Shown here piece after piece: positions 52,187 through 61,352 of a stretch of 64,000 bases of DNA. Under the pieces are notes generated by a model. It did no database searches. It was not told the origin of the DNA and saw nothing but the letters and a program-made list of their open reading frames with translations. Position 1 is the stretch's first letter; every line of letters begins with the position of its first letter. The stretch spans positions 124,001-188,000 of the forward strand of contig NZ_QZWI01000004.1 of the NCBI RefSeq assembly GCF_003614975.1, read 5' to 3'. This DNA comes from Rahnella bruchi. GTDB taxonomy: Bacteria > Pseudomonadota > Gammaproteobacteria > Enterobacterales > Enterobacteriaceae. Made by a program: the position numbers and the translations under genes.

Positions 52187-53917
52187 TCAGATACGCCACG
52201 GCAACACGCCTTCAGGTAAACGCCGCGCAAACAGAGAGGCCAGCAACATAAACCCCAGTATCACACCAATCATCAGACACCCCACCGCCGCGGCCAGCGT
52301 CGACGAGCCGCCCTCATCCAGAAATACAATCATCGGCCCGAGGGTTTGTGTCCCTGAAGTCACCAGCAAAATAGACACCTGAATTTCGTTGAGTGCGGTG
52401 AGAAAGACCAAAATCGTGCCGGCCATGGCGGAAGGTGCGGCCAGCGGCATCAGGATATCGCGCATTCTTCGCAGGAATCCTGCACCAAAGATTTGCGCGG
52501 CTTCATCGAGCGAGCGTTCAATCTGCGCGAATCCGGCCAGCGTCGGTCGTAATACCAGCGCCATGAAATTAGAAAGATAAGCCGCCAGAATGATCCAAAT
52601 GGTCCCGTAGAGGCTGATATGCAGCAGCGGCAGCGGTCTGAGAAAAAACAGTATCGCTGCAATACCAGTGACAATCCCCGGCAGTGCATACGCCAGTTCC
52701 GTGGATAACTGCAAAATACGCACCAGCCGCGTGCGTTGCCAGCTGAGGAAATAGGCCAGAAACAGCGAGGCAATGGTCAGTATCCCCGCAGTCATCACGG
52801 TCAACCCCAGGCTGGTCATAAACGCGTGGCGGATAGCCGGATAGCCAAACAATGCATTGGCATAATTGCTCAGCGTCAGGCTTTGCATCGTCAGCGCCTG
52901 ACCAAAGCCGGTGGTCAGGGAAGTGGTCAGCAATGCGCAAAGCGGCAGTATGAGTGTCAGCACCATCCATACCCACACGACAATCTCAACCGGCAAACGC
53001 CAGCGACCGAGGGACTGATGCAGAGCCCGCGGCGTGCCGGTGACCCGCACGTCCTGACGCCCGCCCAGCCAGCGGCTGAACATCAGCCCTGCAAGCGTAA
53101 TCGTGGCAATCAGCAACGACAGCACCGCCATATCCGCCAGTGCCGATGTACCTACGCTGTTGAGTTGCTGATACACCAGGGTGATAAGCGTCGGGATCCG
53201 CCCCGGAATGCCCAGCATCGCCTGAATACCAAAATTACCCGCGGAGGTGACAAAAGACAGAGCCGCGCCAGCAAAGATAGCCGGACGCACCAGCGGTAAA
53301 ATTACCGTAAACAGCACCCGCCAGGGTTTTGCTCCACCGCTGCGAGCCGCTTCTACCAGTTCAGCCGGGAGCCTGCGCAGTCCGGCGCGTACCATCAGAA
53401 AGACCAGCGGCGCGTTATGCAATCCCAGCAAAACAATAATGCCCTCAAGCGAATACAGCGGCGAAGGTGAACCGGCGGATAAACTGAGTCCGAGAAATTG
53501 CAAAACCGCACTCGACGGTGAAAGCGCCTGTACCCAGGCCAGCGCCGTGACTTGCGGGGGGATCATCAGCGGTAAAATAAACGTAAATACCCACGCCTGT
53601 TTGCCACGCAGATTGGTCAGCGCAATCAGCAGCGCCGCCATTGTGCCGAGCAACATGGCCAGTAATGTAGAGACGACGGCAATCGTCAGCGTATTCAGCG
53701 TGGCAGTCACCACTTTACGGGTACCCAGCAGATGGGTAAGCCGCGTGATGTCCGGTACACCATCAGGGGCGATAGCGGCCCACACCAGTCGCGTCAAAGG
53801 CGCTATCGATAATATTCCTATCAGCAGCGTCAGCCCCCATAGCACCACTTTCTCACTGCCCGGCCAGCCGCGGCGTGAAGAGGTGGCGCGACGCTGGATT
53901 TCACTCATCACGCTCAT
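52187..53917 (-). CDS. ABC importer permease, fused double permease (Fbp/phosphonate type)
   Basis: This inner-membrane permease has two homologous permease halves in one chain (576 residues, about 12 helices). Each half carries a coupling EAA loop: EAARSGGAKPWRVLFTVILP and EAAQIFGAGFLRRMRDILMP. This architecture is shared by ferric iron (FbpB/AfuB), putrescine-like and putative 2-aminoethylphosphonate transporters. The start was taken at 53917 (MSVMSEIQ) with AGGA seven bases upstream rather than at 53947, which overlaps the binding-protein gene. It follows that gene directly. Confidence 0.88.
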   Translation of the reverse strand: MSVMSEIQRRATSSRRGWPGSEKVVLWGLTLLIGILSIAPLTRLVWAAIAPDGVPDITRLTHLLGTRKVVTATLNTLTIAVVSTLLAMLLGTMAALLIALTNLRGKQAWVFTFILPLMIPPQVTALAWVQALSPSSAVLQFLGLSLSAGSPSPLYSLEGIIVLLGLHNAPLVFLMVRAGLRRLPAELVEAARSGGAKPWRVLFTVILPLVRPAIFAGAALSFVTSAGNFGIQAMLGIPGRIPTLITLVYQQLNSVGTSALADMAVLSLLIATITLAGLMFSRWLGGRQDVRVTGTPRALHQSLGRWRLPVEIVVWVWMVLTLILPLCALLTTSLTTGFGQALTMQSLTLSNYANALFGYPAIRHAFMTSLGLTVMTAGILTIASLFLAYFLSWQRTRLVRILQLSTELAYALPGIVTGIAAILFFLRPLPLLHISLYGTIWIILAAYLSNFMALVLRPTLAGFAQIERSLDEAAQIFGAGFLRRMRDILMPLAAPSAMAGTILVFLTALNEIQVSILLVTSGTQTLGPMIVFLDEGGSSTLAAAVGCLMIGVILGFMLLASLFARRLPEGVLPWRI

Positions 53918-53936
53918 GGCCTTGTCCTTTATCCTG

Positions 53937-54932
53937 TCAGCCACCAAAGATTTCAGTGAATTTCGCGCGAACGGCTTTGTCGTCAGCCACCGCTTTATCC
54001 GAATCGAGGGTCAGCAGTTTAATCGAATCCATCGGAGCAAAACCTTCGGGCGTTGCGACGCTGGCATCAATCGGACGGTTGCCCTGCTTCGCCACCAGTT
54101 GCTGGCCCTGAGGTGACAACATGAAATCGACGAACGCTTTTGCCGCTGGCACATTGTGCGCACCGGAAAGAATGGCGACCGGTTCAGTCACAAATGAAGC
54201 CCCTTCTTTCGGGTACACCAGATCAATCGGCGAGCCCTGCTTTTTGGCGCGGATAATATCGGCGTCGGTGATCACACCGTATTTCGCCATCCCGCTGGCC
54301 ACTGCTTTCAGTGCCGGACCGTTCCCGCCTTCCGGTGAAATGTCGTTTGCCGCCAGTTTCTGATAGAACGCCCAGCCGATGTCCGGCGTGTTAATCGCCG
54401 TGTGCAGATGATATAGCGCCGCGCCTGAATACAACGGGCTTGGCACCGCCACCTGGCCTTTATTTTGCGGATCAATCAGCGCCATCCAGCTGTTGACAGG
54501 TTTGGCATTTTTAGTGTTATACGCAATTACCGTGGCAATGATTTTGGTACCAAACCAGGTTTTATCTTTGTCATAAAAATTCGGGCTGATATTTCCTACC
54601 GGCGCGTCGGCATAGGCCATCAGTTTGCCGTCTTTTTTTAGTGCACCAAGGTTGATGGAATCCGCTACCAGCAATACATCGGCTTTTACATCCCCGGCCA
54701 TCATTTCAGTCTGCAAAACATTCATTAACTGCGTAGTGCCGTTACGCGTCCATTCCACCTGTACCTTCGGATATGCCGCTTTGAATGCATCAATCGTCTG
54801 TTGCGCGATTTCCGGTGCCTGCGAGGTATACACCACCAGCTTGCCTGATGCGGTATTTGCAGCAAATGCCGGAACCGTCAGTACCGCAGCCAGAGTCAGC
54901 GCGCAGGAAGATAATTTTATTCTGTTAATCAT
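53937..54932 (-). CDS. Periplasmic binding protein, Fbp/Afu/phosphonate type
   Basis: This extracellular binding protein of 331 residues has a signal peptide (KLSSCALTLAAVLTVPAFA). The mature part begins ASGKLVVYTSQAPEIAQQTIDAFKAAYPKVQVEWTRNGT, typical of the FbpA/AfuA/PhnS cluster. The iron-binding tyrosine pair of true FbpA is not evident near the C-terminal half, so an anion such as a sugar phosphate or phosphonate is a good alternative ligand. The ATG at 54932 is eight bases after AGGG; 54938 is too close to it. It lies between the ATPase and permease genes. Confidence 0.85.
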   Translation of the reverse strand: MINRIKLSSCALTLAAVLTVPAFAANTASGKLVVYTSQAPEIAQQTIDAFKAAYPKVQVEWTRNGTTQLMNVLQTEMMAGDVKADVLLVADSINLGALKKDGKLMAYADAPVGNISPNFYDKDKTWFGTKIIATVIAYNTKNAKPVNSWMALIDPQNKGQVAVPSPLYSGAALYHLHTAINTPDIGWAFYQKLAANDISPEGGNGPALKAVASGMAKYGVITDADIIRAKKQGSPIDLVYPKEGASFVTEPVAILSGAHNVPAAKAFVDFMLSPQGQQLVAKQGNRPIDASVATPEGFAPMDSIKLLTLDSDKAVADDKAVRAKFTEIFGG

Positions 54933-54962
54933 GTGCATAGCCCTGTCTTTAAGAAATGAAAT

Positions 54963-56030
54963 TTACTGAGGAATAATCCATCCGTCGGCAATCATAAAAG
55001 TGACATCGTCACCAATTTGCCATGACTTTTCCGCCGGGGAATGGAGTGATAAACGGATTTCAGGATTGCTGTGAGGTTCAACGTCAATCTGATGATAGCC
55101 GCCGCGATAAATCACCCGCGTGACCCGCGCAGCGATACCCGGTTCACCGGCGACGGCAAAGCGTAAACCGGCGGCGTGAACACAAACCTGCGCGCTGACA
55201 ACAGGCTTTTGTTCAGGGGAAGCCCGCAACCGCACGCGCAACCCTAAAACCTCTGCCAGAACAATACCGCTTTCTGCCAGCCGGATGTTTTGCGCCGGAA
55301 TAACACGGCCATCGTCGATAAATGTCGCGACCATTTCGTTAGCCGGTTCGCGGTACAACGTTTGCGGCGTGGCGAACTGCATCACCTTGCCCTCGTTCAT
55401 CACCACCACACGGTCGGCAATCGCCATCGCTTCCTGCTGATCGTGAGTGATATAGAGCAAAGTCGCACCGGTATGCTGATGAAAACGGCTGAATTCCTCC
55501 TCCATCGCCGCACGCAAATGCACATCGAGATTCGCCAGCGGCTCGTCAAGCAGTACCACACCAGGACGAGTCACCAGACAACGCGCCAGCGCCACACGCT
55601 GTCGCTGTCCACCGGACAAATCAGACGGGCGTCGCGTCGCATAATCACCCAATCCGACCAGCGCCAGCGCATCCTGCGTGCGCGTGCGTCGTTCGTTGCG
55701 ATCCATACCCGCCACTTTCAGGCTGTAGGCCACGTTCTCTTCAACTGACATGTGCGGCCACAACGCATAATTCTGAAACACGATCCCCAGGTCGCGCTTC
55801 TCCGGCGCCACATGAATGTCAGGTGATGAAAACAGGCGGTCTCCCACGGTGATCGTGCCGCTGTTGACTGGCTCAAATCCGGCAATGGTGCGCAGTAAAG
55901 TCGTTTTTCCACAGCCGGATGGCCCGAGTACTGCCACGAACTCGCCGTGACTAATATGCAACGAGACATCATTTAACACCGGCTGGGTGGTGAAGGATTT
56001 ACTCAGGTGGGAAATCTGAATAGCAGACAT
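54963..56030 (-). CDS. ABC importer ATPase, FbpC/PotA type
   Basis: This ATPase of 355 residues has Walker A GPSGCGKTTLL, Q-loop VFQNYALWPHM, signature LSGGQRQRVALARCL, Walker B VVLLDEPLANLD, H-loop YITHDQQEA and a C-terminal TOBE domain (about residues 280-350) that often senses ligand or regulates. It is first in the leftward series ATPase, binding protein, permease, phosphatase, GntR regulator. The series has no iron-specific mark such as a Fur box. Confidence 0.9.
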   Translation of the reverse strand: MSAIQISHLSKSFTTQPVLNDVSLHISHGEFVAVLGPSGCGKTTLLRTIAGFEPVNSGTITVGDRLFSSPDIHVAPEKRDLGIVFQNYALWPHMSVEENVAYSLKVAGMDRNERRTRTQDALALVGLGDYATRRPSDLSGGQRQRVALARCLVTRPGVVLLDEPLANLDVHLRAAMEEEFSRFHQHTGATLLYITHDQQEAMAIADRVVVMNEGKVMQFATPQTLYREPANEMVATFIDDGRVIPAQNIRLAESGIVLAEVLGLRVRLRASPEQKPVVSAQVCVHAAGLRFAVAGEPGIAARVTRVIYRGGYHQIDVEPHSNPEIRLSLHSPAEKSWQIGDDVTFMIADGWIIPQ

Positions 56031-56295
56031 GCGTCGGAGGTTTCCTCAGTCAGGCTCAGGCCAATTCGATGAGGAAACAAATTACTGCGGTTTTGTGACT
56101 GTTTTATGAACGGGTTGAGAAGATTTGGTCTGACAGAGGTTGCCTTGCGTTATTTTTTGCGAGACGTCGCGGAGGAAAATAACGTCATTCGGATCATGGC
56201 GGAAAAGCCCGACAGAATGCCGGTTCGTGATCACACGAAAAAGGTGGAAGCAGGCAGAAATACGAGACGGCTTCCGGAATAAAAAGAATCATAAA
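56031..56295. other. Gap upstream of the ABC ATPase
   Basis: No gene is visible. It should contain the promoter of the leftward ABC operon; I see no convincing operator or hairpin before the inverted repeat that starts at 56296. Confidence 0.4.
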
Positions 56296-56327
56296 TGATT
56301 ACTTTCCATTTGAACAAAGAGTAATCA
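56296..56327. promoter_or_regulatory. Inverted repeat upstream of the toxin-antitoxin remnant
   Basis: TGATTACT (56296-56303) and AGTAATCA (56320-56327) are perfect arms with a 16-base spacer, 25 bp upstream of the remnant toxin frame. This is the usual place for autoregulatory binding by an HTH antitoxin. Confidence 0.6.
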
Positions 56328-56351
56328 TAATCCACCGCAAGGAAAGCGATT

Positions 56352-56465
56352 GTGTACGACGTAACCCTGTTGCCCTGTGCCCGGAAAACACTGCTTAGGA
56401 CGCCTCCCCATGATTTGGAACTGGCTGTAAAACGGATGAAAACTATCAAAAGGAATGAAGCATGA
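56352..56465 (+). pseudogene. Remnant of a HigB/Gp49-type toxin gene, 37 codons
   Basis: A GTG-started frame with AAGGA eight bases upstream encodes 37 residues. Its first part (MYDVTLLPCARKTLLR) resembles the beginning of RelE/HigB-type toxins, and its last part (TPPHDLELAVKRMKTIK) resembles the C-terminal helix of Gp49-like HigB proteins. The central 60-70 residues that would form the catalytic fold are missing. The stop overlaps the antitoxin ATG as ATGA, the normal coupling. An in-frame internal deletion that removed the toxin while keeping translation of the antitoxin explains this best. The similarity is from memory. Confidence 0.5.
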
Positions 56466-56764
56466 AAGACGATGATAACGACTATGAACTGATCCCCTTT
56501 AGCCTAGTGAAAGCAGAAGCAATGAAGGATCCTGAATTTGTCGCTGCCTACGCCGCTCACAAAATGCATAAAAAGATGGTTGCCGATCTTAAAGCCATGC
56601 GAATTGCAGAATCCCTGACACAGGAAGACATTGCAAAACGTACAGGAATGAAGAAGCAAAACATCAGTCGTTTTGAAAACGGTGTCGCTTCCCCCACGCT
56701 CCATACCGTAAGCCGTTATGCCGTGGCACTCGGGGGGACCTTTGAATTTAAAAAACTCAGCTGA
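56462..56764 (+). CDS. HigA-like HTH antitoxin
   Basis: This 100-residue protein has a C-terminal Cro/C1-type helix-turn-helix (MRIAESLTQEDIAKRTGMKKQNISRFENGVASPTLHTVSRYAVALGG) after a helical N-terminal segment (YELIPFSLVKAEAMKDPEFVAAYAAHKM), the arrangement of antitoxins paired with Gp49/HigB toxins. It overlaps the truncated toxin frame upstream by four bases and, at its 3' end, the convergent xdhC gene by eight bases. With the toxin broken it may survive as a solitary DNA-binding regulator. Confidence 0.8.
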   Translation: MKDDDNDYELIPFSLVKAEAMKDPEFVAAYAAHKMHKKMVADLKAMRIAESLTQEDIAKRTGMKKQNISRFENGVASPTLHTVSRYAVALGGTFEFKKLS

Positions 56765-57545
56765 CCTTCTGGCTGTGCGCGCCGTAAGCGGCAATAAACT
56801 CTCCGGCAATTGCCACAGCGATTTCTGCCGGCAGTTTGCCCCGCACATCAGGCAGTCCGACCGGACATCGCATTCTCGCCAGTTGTTCATCGGCAATGCC
56901 TTTGCCGGATAAACGATAGTCAAAGCGTTTGCGCTTGGTATCAGAACCAATCAGCCCGAAATAGCGGAAATCGCCGCGTTTCAGGATGCGCTCACTCAGG
57001 GCGAAATCCAGCTGATGATCGTGCGTCAATACCATGAAGTAGCTGTCAGCGGGCATTTGTGCCACGGTGCCTTCCGGCTCCTCATCAACGATGCAGGTGA
57101 TTTGCGGATCCACGTGTGCAGGAAACTCACTGGCGCGCGCATCCACCCAGGTGATACGGCAAGGCAGTGTGCTGAGAATATTCACCAGCGCCCGTCCGAC
57201 ATGCCCCGCGCCATAGACCACCACATGCGGCTGTGGTTGCCCGAGAGGTTCGAGCAATACCGATGCCATTCCGCCGCAACATTGCCCGAGGCGCGCGCCT
57301 AACGAAAATCGTTCGAAGCGTGACGTTTTCGCCCCCTCTCTGAGCATTTCACGCGCAATAGTCATCACCTGAAATTCCAGATTACCGCCACCGAGCGTAT
57401 AAAATTGCTGACTGGCGGTGATCAGCATCTTACTTCCCGCATCCCGTGGTGTTGACCCCTGATTATCCACCAGCGTCGCCACCACGCATGGCTCGCCGCG
57501 CTGTTGCAGATCGTGCAGACGGGTTATCCAGTCATCAGTGCGCAT
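56757..57545 (-). CDS. xdhC: XdhC, xanthine dehydrogenase maturation factor
   Basis: XdhC binds molybdenum cofactor, promotes its sulfuration and inserts it into xanthine dehydrogenase. The N-terminal XdhC/CoxI motif GEPCVVATLVDNQGSTPRDAGSKML and the conserved LGQCCGGMASVLLEP are present. The C-terminal half is a Rossmann domain starting VVVYGAGHVGRALVNIL and including GLIGSDTKRKRF. The ATG at 57545 has GGAGG six bases upstream, giving 262 residues; the frame to 57593 overlaps xdhB and lacks support. It is the last gene of the purine operon, 11 bp after xdhB. Confidence 0.93.
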   Translation of the reverse strand: MRTDDWITRLHDLQQRGEPCVVATLVDNQGSTPRDAGSKMLITASQQFYTLGGGNLEFQVMTIAREMLREGAKTSRFERFSLGARLGQCCGGMASVLLEPLGQPQPHVVVYGAGHVGRALVNILSTLPCRITWVDARASEFPAHVDPQITCIVDEEPEGTVAQMPADSYFMVLTHDHQLDFALSERILKRGDFRYFGLIGSDTKRKRFDYRLSGKGIADEQLARMRCPVGLPDVRGKLPAEIAVAIAGEFIAAYGAHSQKVS

Positions 57546-57556
57546 GTGAACCTCCG

Positions 57557-59956
57557 TTAACCGGTGACGTGAACGTGAACGGGAGAATTGCAAGTGACAA
57601 CGTCACCTGCGAAATGCAGCTGATTAACACCGTTAAGCACTCTTTCCGGCGTGGCAGGCGCATCGATATGCGGATGTACGCGGTAATCGGCCAGGCTGGC
57701 AACGGCGTCTTTAATCGCACACCAGACAGAGATACCGAGCATAAACGGGGGTTCTCCGACTGCTTTGGAATGGAAAACGGTATCTTCCGGATTCTTGCGA
57801 TTCTCCACCAGTTTCACGCGTAGATCCTGCGGTATATCACCGATAGCCGGAATTTTGTAGGCCGCCGGACCGCTGGTCATCAGGCGGCCTTTGTCATTCC
57901 ACACCAGTTCTTCTGTGGTCAGCCAGCCCATGCCTTGTACGAACCCGCCTTCCACCTGACCGATATCAATTGCCGGGTTCAGTGAATCGCCGACGTCATG
58001 CAGGATGTCCGCCCGCAGCAGTTTGTATTCACCGGTCAGCGTGTCCATCAAGACTTCCGCGCAGGCCGCACCGTAGGAAAAATAGTAAAAAGGATGGCCA
58101 GCCGCTTTGCTGCGGTCGTAGTAAATCTTCGGCGTTTTATAATAACCGGTACTGGAAAGCGGTACCTGGTTCAGCCAGCACAGCGTAGCGACCTGTTCAA
58201 AACTGAAATATTGATTTTTAACCCGCACCTGACCGTTGCTGAAGGCAATGTCATTTGCCTGCGCATCCTGAACACGCATCAGCATTTCCACCATGCGACC
58301 TTTGATGATCTCAGCGGCATTTTGCGCCGCTTTTCCGTTGAGATCCGCACCGCTGGAAGCGGCAGTCGGTGAGGTATTCGGCACTTTGCCGGTATCGGTG
58401 GCGGTGATCTGAATGCGGCTGATATCGACCTGAAAAACTTCCGCGACTACCTGCGCCACTTTGGTGTTCAGTCCCTGTCCCATTTCGGTGCCGCCGTGGT
58501 TGAGCTGAATACTGCCGTCGGTATACACCAGCACCAGTGCGCCCGCCTGATTAAGAAAACTGGCTGTGAAGGAAATACCGAATTTCACCGGCGTCAGCGC
58601 CAGTCCCTTTTTCAGATAAGGATGGGTGCGGTTAAATTCAGTGACAGTGTCACGTCTGGCGGCGTATTCCGCGCTTTCTTCCAGCTGTTGCGTCATTTCC
58701 TGCAACAGATTTTGCCCGACCGGCTGGTGGTAATGCGTAACGTTGCGGCTTTCCTGACCGTAATAATTGTTTTTACGCACGGTCAGCGGATCCATCCCCA
58801 GTTCGCGGGCGATGTGATCGACGATATGCTCAATCGCCACAATCCCCTGCGGGCCGCCAAATCCGCGATATGCGGTATTTGATGCCATATTGGTTTTGCA
58901 GCGGTAGCCGGTGATCAGTGCGTCGCCGAGGTAATAGGCGTTATCGGAATGGAACATTGCCCGGTCGACAATCGAACCGGAGAGATCCAGCGAATAGCCG
59001 CAGTTAGCCGCCAGTTTGATATCGATGCCATGAATGACACCGTCATCAGTAAACCCCACGTCGTAGCTGACATGGAACGGATGACGTTTACCGGTGATCA
59101 GCATGTCGTCCTGACGCGCCAGCCGCATCTTCGCCGGACGGCCTGTCAGATGCGCGGCCAGTGCAGCAAGGCAAGCCGTACCCGCTGCCTGCGTTTCTTT
59201 GCCGCCAAAACCGCCGCCCATGCGGCGCATATCGACTACCACTTTATGCATCGGTAAACCGAGCACCGACGCCACCAGTTTTTGCACTTCTGTCGGATGT
59301 TGTGTTGAGCTGTACACCAGCATCGCGCCGTCTTCGCCTGGCATCACCGAAGCAATCTGCGTCTCAAGATAAAAATGCTCCTGCCCGCCGATTTCCAGTT
59401 CGCCCTGCAAACGGTGCGGTGCACAGGCCAGCGCCATTTCAGCGTCGCCGCGTTTATGCTGATGTGGCTCTTCTACGTAATGTTCCAGCGCCAGCGCTTG
59501 TTTCACGGTCAGCACGGCATCACGCGGCTGATACTCTACTTTCGCCAGCGCCACCGCGGCACGGGCGGCTTCCATGGATGTTGCCGCTACCACCAGCACA
59601 ATTTGCCCGACATAGTGCACAATCCCCTGCGCCATCAGCGGGTCACCGTGAGTCAGCGGCGCAATGTCCGGGTTACCCGGCACATCTTCAGCAGTTATCA
59701 CCCGCACCACCCCCGGCACGGTATAACAAGGTTCGGTATCGATATGCAAAATGTCGGCATGAGCATGCGGGCTGAGCAGCGGCACCAGATGCAACTGATT
59801 GGGGAATTCAAGCCGGTCATCGATATACACCGCTTCGCCGCTGACGTGTTTATCAGCGCTCTCATGCTTCTGGCTTTTACCGACGCCGCTTTGCAGTCCC
59901 GCCCGGAACAGGGTTTCCATCTCAGTCTGAGATATTGCCGGTTTGGATTCAGACAT
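57557..59956 (-). CDS. xdhB: Xanthine dehydrogenase large, molybdopterin-binding subunit
   Basis: This catalytic subunit oxidises hypoxanthine to xanthine and xanthine to urate at a molybdenum centre. Conserved molybdenum-cofactor segments are GGQEHFYLETQ, GGGFGGKE, AYRGFGGPQG, LNHGGTEMGQGLNTKV and KAVGEPPFMLG, where the catalytic glutamate lies in GEPP. At 799 residues it has the length of the large subunit in two-subunit (XdhAB) enzymes. Its start overlaps the xdhA stop by eight bases. Naming follows the FAD/FeS = A, Mo = B convention. Confidence 0.95.
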   Translation of the reverse strand: MSESKPAISQTEMETLFRAGLQSGVGKSQKHESADKHVSGEAVYIDDRLEFPNQLHLVPLLSPHAHADILHIDTEPCYTVPGVVRVITAEDVPGNPDIAPLTHGDPLMAQGIVHYVGQIVLVVAATSMEAARAAVALAKVEYQPRDAVLTVKQALALEHYVEEPHQHKRGDAEMALACAPHRLQGELEIGGQEHFYLETQIASVMPGEDGAMLVYSSTQHPTEVQKLVASVLGLPMHKVVVDMRRMGGGFGGKETQAAGTACLAALAAHLTGRPAKMRLARQDDMLITGKRHPFHVSYDVGFTDDGVIHGIDIKLAANCGYSLDLSGSIVDRAMFHSDNAYYLGDALITGYRCKTNMASNTAYRGFGGPQGIVAIEHIVDHIARELGMDPLTVRKNNYYGQESRNVTHYHQPVGQNLLQEMTQQLEESAEYAARRDTVTEFNRTHPYLKKGLALTPVKFGISFTASFLNQAGALVLVYTDGSIQLNHGGTEMGQGLNTKVAQVVAEVFQVDISRIQITATDTGKVPNTSPTAASSGADLNGKAAQNAAEIIKGRMVEMLMRVQDAQANDIAFSNGQVRVKNQYFSFEQVATLCWLNQVPLSSTGYYKTPKIYYDRSKAAGHPFYYFSYGAACAEVLMDTLTGEYKLLRADILHDVGDSLNPAIDIGQVEGGFVQGMGWLTTEELVWNDKGRLMTSGPAAYKIPAIGDIPQDLRVKLVENRKNPEDTVFHSKAVGEPPFMLGISVWCAIKDAVASLADYRVHPHIDAPATPERVLNGVNQLHFAGDVVTCNSPVHVHVTG

Positions 59957-61352
59957 AGTGAGTTACCCGCATCAGTGTTTCAGGAGAAGTCATTTCAATA
60001 TGGCAGCGACGCAGCAGATTTTTCGCCACTTGCATGCGGTATTCGCGGCTGGCACGGAAATCGCTGATCGGCGTGAAATCCACTTCCAGCGCCTGACAGG
60101 CGCGCTCGACCGTCGCCGTCTGCCACGGCTGGCCGAGTAACTGTGCCTCACAACCACTGGCCCTTTTCGCTACTTCTGCCATGCCGCCAAAGGCCACACG
60201 GGCATGGATCACGACACCGTTTTGCACTTCGATATGTAAAGCCGCGCAGACGGCAGAAATATCGTCTTCCAGACGTTTCGACACCTTGTAAATGCGCAAC
60301 TGGCGCGCTGTGGAAGTGTGGCGCGGGATAAGGATTTGTTCGATAAATTCGCCCTGCTGCAATGCAGTTTTGCGGTAGCCGAGGAAGAACTGATCGAGCG
60401 GTAATTCGCGCTGTTCAGCGCCACGCCGCAGCAAAAGCGTCGCCCCCAGCGCCAGCAAGACAGGGCCGCCGTCACCGATGGGCGAAGCGTTGGCGATGTT
60501 GCCGCCAAACGTGCCCTGATTACGGATTTGTTGTGAGGCAAAGCGTTCCAGCAGCTCTGCGAATTCGGGGAATTCACCGTGTAAAACCGGCAGGCACGCG
60601 CTCAGAGATGCCGCCGCGCCAATATGAATAACCTGACCGGTCAGCGTAATGGCTTTGAGCTCGGGAATATGGCTCAAAGAAATAAGCTTCGGAATCGACT
60701 GATAACGCTGCGTGACTTCCAGCGCCAGATCAGTCCCCCCCGCCACCAGACGGGAATCCGGTTCGGTAAGATAACGATCGGCCAGCTCATCGATAGTGAC
60801 CGGTTGTCCGGTGGCAGAAATTGTCTTTAGTTTTTCCAGCGTTTGTCGCGTATCACCATCAAACTGATCTGGCTGCGGCGCTTCACAAATGGCTTTTGCC
60901 GCATCCATGATCGGACGGTAACCGGTGCAGCGGCAAAGATTGCCGGAAAGTGCGTGCCGGGTATGAGCCACGCTGAAAGCCTGCTGTTGTTTTTCCAGGG
61001 CAAACAACGACATCACAAATCCCGGCGTGCAGAACCCGCACTGCGAGGCATGGTTATCCACCATCGCCTGCTGTACGTGATGCAGTTCGCCGTGATGTTT
61101 GAGATCTTCGACCGTGATCAGCTGTTTACCCTGCAGCGCGGGCATAAACGTCAGACAGGCGTTGACAGTGCGATAGTTCAGCGCATCGCCCTCCGGTTCA
61201 GCCAGCACCACCGTGCAGGCACCGCAATCACCGGAAGCACAACCTTCTTTGGTACCGCAACGCCCTGCATCCCGGCGCAGGTATTGTAAAACGGTAGTAT
61301 CGGCTGGCAGATTGACCGTCTGGATCCTGCCGTTCATCAGAAATTGGATCAT
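59949..61352 (-). CDS. xdhA: Xanthine dehydrogenase small subunit, 2Fe-2S and FAD domains
   Basis: This electron-transfer subunit has 467 residues. An N-terminal plant-type 2Fe-2S domain (CGTKEGCASGDCGACT, cysteines from about residue 32) is followed by an alpha-helical 2Fe-2S domain (QCGFCTPGF and NLCRCTGYRPI). An FAD-binding domain starts near residue 195 (RLVAGGTDLALEVT and FGGNIANASPIGDGGPVLLALGA). The two iron-sulfur clusters and FAD pass electrons to NAD. It overlaps the upstream tetR gene by ATGA. Confidence 0.95.
   Translation of the reverse strand: MIQFLMNGRIQTVNLPADTTVLQYLRRDAGRCGTKEGCASGDCGACTVVLAEPEGDALNYRTVNACLTFMPALQGKQLITVEDLKHHGELHHVQQAMVDNHASQCGFCTPGFVMSLFALEKQQQAFSVAHTRHALSGNLCRCTGYRPIMDAAKAICEAPQPDQFDGDTRQTLEKLKTISATGQPVTIDELADRYLTEPDSRLVAGGTDLALEVTQRYQSIPKLISLSHIPELKAITLTGQVIHIGAAASLSACLPVLHGEFPEFAELLERFASQQIRNQGTFGGNIANASPIGDGGPVLLALGATLLLRRGAEQRELPLDQFFLGYRKTALQQGEFIEQILIPRHTSTARQLRIYKVSKRLEDDISAVCAALHIEVQNGVVIHARVAFGGMAEVAKRASGCEAQLLGQPWQTATVERACQALEVDFTPISDFRASREYRMQVAKNLLRRCHIEMTSPETLMRVTHYV

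Noticed and set aside
56231-56449. Minus-strand frame of 72 codons upstream of the antitoxin
   Set aside because: No ribosome binding site or family resemblance, and it is antisense to the coupled toxin remnant and its operator.
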